A stretch of 6,303 nucleotides of DNA from Methanothrix sp. (lineage in GTDB: Archaea; Halobacteriota; Methanosarcinia; Methanotrichales; Methanotrichaceae). The notes beneath the pieces are model-generated. The model had not been told where the DNA came from and ran no database searches. It worked only from the letters and a program-made list of their open reading frames with translations. Made by a program: the position numbers and the translations under genes. The stretch spans positions 1-6,303 of the forward strand of contig PMNG01000178.1 in the NCBI GenBank assembly GCA_003162615.1. Direction: 5' to 3'. Within the stretch, counting starts at the first letter, position 1. Each line of letters opens with the position of its first letter. Below, one piece after another: positions 4,575 through 6,303 of the stretch.

Positions 4575-6303
4575 TCATGAGCCAACCCGGGACGGTTGAA
4601 ATTTTTTCAATACCTCAACCAGTTCTCCAATCTGAACTGGCTTTGCAATGTAGTCGTCCATTCCGGCTTCAAGACACTTTTCACGGTCGCCCTCTAGAGT
4701 AAATGCAGTAATGGCAATGATCTTAGGCCCATTCTCAGGCTGCAATTTGCGTATAACTTGGGTTGCTGTAATACCATCCATTTCGGGCATTTTGATATCC
4801 ATTAACACCAGGTCGTAATCCTGGCGTTCTAGGGCCTGTATGACTTCCCGACCGTCTGCCACGGCGTCGGCCCTGTAGCCCAATCTTTTCAGCATCTCGA
4901 CGAGCACCCTCTGGTTCGAAGGGTTATCTTCGGCCACGAGTATTCGCATTGGCTTCAACCCTGGGAAGCTTTCTGAAGCGATTCCGCTATCCATCCTTCC
5001 GAAATCCAACTGCTTGCCATGGATGGTCTCGGCCGGAATCATAACGTGGAAGGTCGTGCCCTGGCCTGGGATGCTATCAGCCCAAATCTTTCCTCCCATC
5101 AGTTCAACTAGATTCTTGGTTATAGCGAGCCCTAGGCCAACCCCATCACGTTTGCGGCTTAAGGTACGTTCAAGCTGAGTAAAGGGCTGGAAGAGCTGGT
5201 TCATCTTGTCCTGGGATATGCCAATACCTGTGTCCTTGACCAAGAAGGATATCTGGTACTCATTGCCTTTGATGACTTTGGACGAGACAGACAAAGATAC
5301 ATCCCCTTTGTCTGTGAATTTGACTGAGTTGCTGAGCAGGTTGACCAGGATCTGCCTGAGCCTTCCATGGTCTCCGATGATTGTGTCTGGTGTGCCGTAG
5401 TTGATAGTGTGGGACAGGTTCAACCCCCTCTTGCTGGCTTGAGTTGCTACCATTTCGAGGGACTCATCGATCAAGCGCTTGAGGCTGAACGGCTGATGCT
5501 CCAGCTCTACCTTATCCCTTTCCGCTCTGGAGTAGTCCAGGATATCGTCGATGATGGCAAGCTGAGCTTCGCCACCTTTCCGGATAGCTTCAATGTACTC
5601 CCTATGCTCCTGTGTAAGGTCATCATCCAGGAGGAGGCTTGAGAAGCCGATCACCGCGTTCATCGGCGTGCGAAGCTCATGGCTCATGTTAGCCAGAAAC
5701 GCTGCTTTGGCCTTGACTGACTCGTTTGCTGCCTCCAAAGAATCCTGGAGTTCGGCAGTCCTCTCCTGAACCCTCAACTCCAGATCGTCCCGGGCCTTGC
5801 GCAGCTCTTGCTCCATCTTCTTGCGCTCGGTGATGTCTCTTGCGTAAACGGCGGCACCAGCGATTTTTCCATGCCAATCCAGAACCGGGTTATGTGATAT
5901 CTCGAAGTAACGCCGCGATAGAGCATCATCGCCTGCAAAAGCTTCCTGAGTAAACGATTCACCGCAAAGTGCACGGTCGATGTTCATCTGGGTGCTAATT
6001 CGGTTATCGAGGTCCGTATAGTAATCAAGAATGTTATGCCCGATTTCGATATCTGCGCCAAATATCTCCTTCATTATATCAGCGTGACGCGAGTTGAAGC
6101 TCGTGTATCGGTAGTCGCGGTCTGCTGAGAAGATCGGCCCTTTCGAGCTTTCGATTACTGCTTTAAGCACTGCGTCATGCTCTACCAGTTTTTCCTCAGC
6201 TAGCTTGCGTTCGGTTGTATCAATGACTGCGATCCGGCACTGTCTACCTTTCAGCGAGTCATCCTCAGCCATTATGCCCTCGATGCGGGCATAAACTGTG
6301 GCC
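4575..6303 (-). CDS. Hybrid PAS/histidine kinase/receiver protein, 5' end outside window
   Basis: The frame stays open to the right edge, and the codons before the ATG at 6272 (reading VYARIEGI) continue a PAS domain, so that ATG is not the start. Numbering from it: the tail of one PAS domain ends at DTTERK (18-23). A second full PAS domain (about 30-150) ends in DITERK and includes the ISHNPVLDWHGKIAGA strand pair. A coiled coil follows (about 150-190). HisKA has His198 in NMSHELRTPMNAVIGF. HATPase has the N box NLLSNSVKF (311-319), G1 DTGIGI (347-352), F box FQPF (361-364) and G2 GVGLGL (377-382). A 25-residue linker leads to a receiver (about 443-560) with Glu448/Asp449, phosphoacceptor Asp492 in LMDIKMPEMDG, Thr522 and Lys544. 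All key residues are present, so a His198-to-Asp492 relay is expected. No membrane segment is seen in the visible part. The stimulus and final output are unknown. Confidence 0.95.
   Translation of the reverse strand, partial: ATVYARIEGIMAEDDSLKGRQCRIAVIDTTERKLAEEKLVEHDAVLKAVIESSKGPIFSADRDYRYTSFNSRHADIMKEIFGADIEIGHNILDYYTDLDNRISTQMNIDRALCGESFTQEAFAGDDALSRRYFEISHNPVLDWHGKIAGAAVYARDITERKKMEQELRKARDDLELRVQERTAELQDSLEAANESVKAKAAFLANMSHELRTPMNAVIGFSSLLLDDDLTQEHREYIEAIRKGGEAQLAIIDDILDYSRAERDKVELEHQPFSLKRLIDESLEMVATQASKRGLNLSHTINYGTPDTIIGDHGRLRQILVNLLSNSVKFTDKGDVSLSVSSKVIKGNEYQISFLVKDTGIGISQDKMNQLFQPFTQLERTLSRKRDGVGLGLAITKNLVELMGGKIWADSIPGQGTTFHVMIPAETIHGKQLDFGRMDSGIASESFPGLKPMRILVAEDNPSNQRVLVEMLKRLGYRADAVADGREVIQALERQDYDLVLMDIKMPEMDGITATQVIRKLQPENGPKIIAITAFTLEGDREKCLEAGMDDYIAKPVQIGELVEVLKKFQPSRVGS

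Noticed and set aside
5206..5974. Several frames of 62-91 codons on both strands within the hybrid kinase
   Set aside because: All overlap conserved kinase and PAS sequence in the wrong frame.
1..6303. CRISPR array, rRNA gene or replication origin
   Set aside because: No regularly spaced direct repeats, rRNA motifs or origin-like repeat clusters are visible.

Overview
The window looks like a chromosomal segment of a methanogenic archaeon, most plausibly of the Methanosarcina/Methanothrix group. The reasons are the style of its sensor kinases (PAS domains ending in TERK, and a receiver with GYRAD and MPEMDG signatures), TTTAAATA/TTTATATA-type TATA boxes placed where archaeal promoters sit, a signal-peptide protein rich in N-glycosylation sequons, and a tRNA-Leu fragment with archaeal features. 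This placement rests on family resemblance, not on a marker gene.

Layout: a membrane-anchored sensor histidine kinase enters from the left edge on the + strand (1-1136, 5' end outside the window). A large hybrid PAS/histidine kinase/receiver protein enters from the right edge on the - strand (4575-6303, 5' end outside). It is followed on the same strand by a stand-alone receiver-domain protein (4033-4434), which has its own TATA box and an Asn in place of the phosphoacceptor Asp. A 37-residue Trp-rich reading frame overlaps the end of that gene by ATGA.

The roughly 2.9 kb between the two signalling blocks (1137-4032) is gene-poor and looks like accessory or decaying DNA. It holds the 3' half of a tRNA-Leu(UAG) gene (1349-1404, - strand), a 57-codon orphan frame (1505-1678), one convincing secreted protein with a TPTQ repeat tract and a lamin-tail-like domain (1936-2595), a structured stretch with competing hairpins (2954-3092), a 109-residue orphan protein on the - strand (3072-3401), and about 630 bases with only fragmentary reading frames. 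The tRNA half is oriented as expected for the distal end of an element integrated to its right, but no integrase is visible.

Functionally, the kinases are predicted to sense unknown signals. The hybrid kinase has every residue needed for autophosphorylation and for transfer to its own receiver. The adjacent stand-alone receiver is a clear paralog of that receiver (about 65 of 118 positions identical by eye) but cannot be phosphorylated in the normal way. No complete, recognisable new multi-gene system is visible. The best leads are the phosphosite-less receiver, the tRNA remnant with its possible integrated element, the exported repeat protein, and the alternative hairpins.
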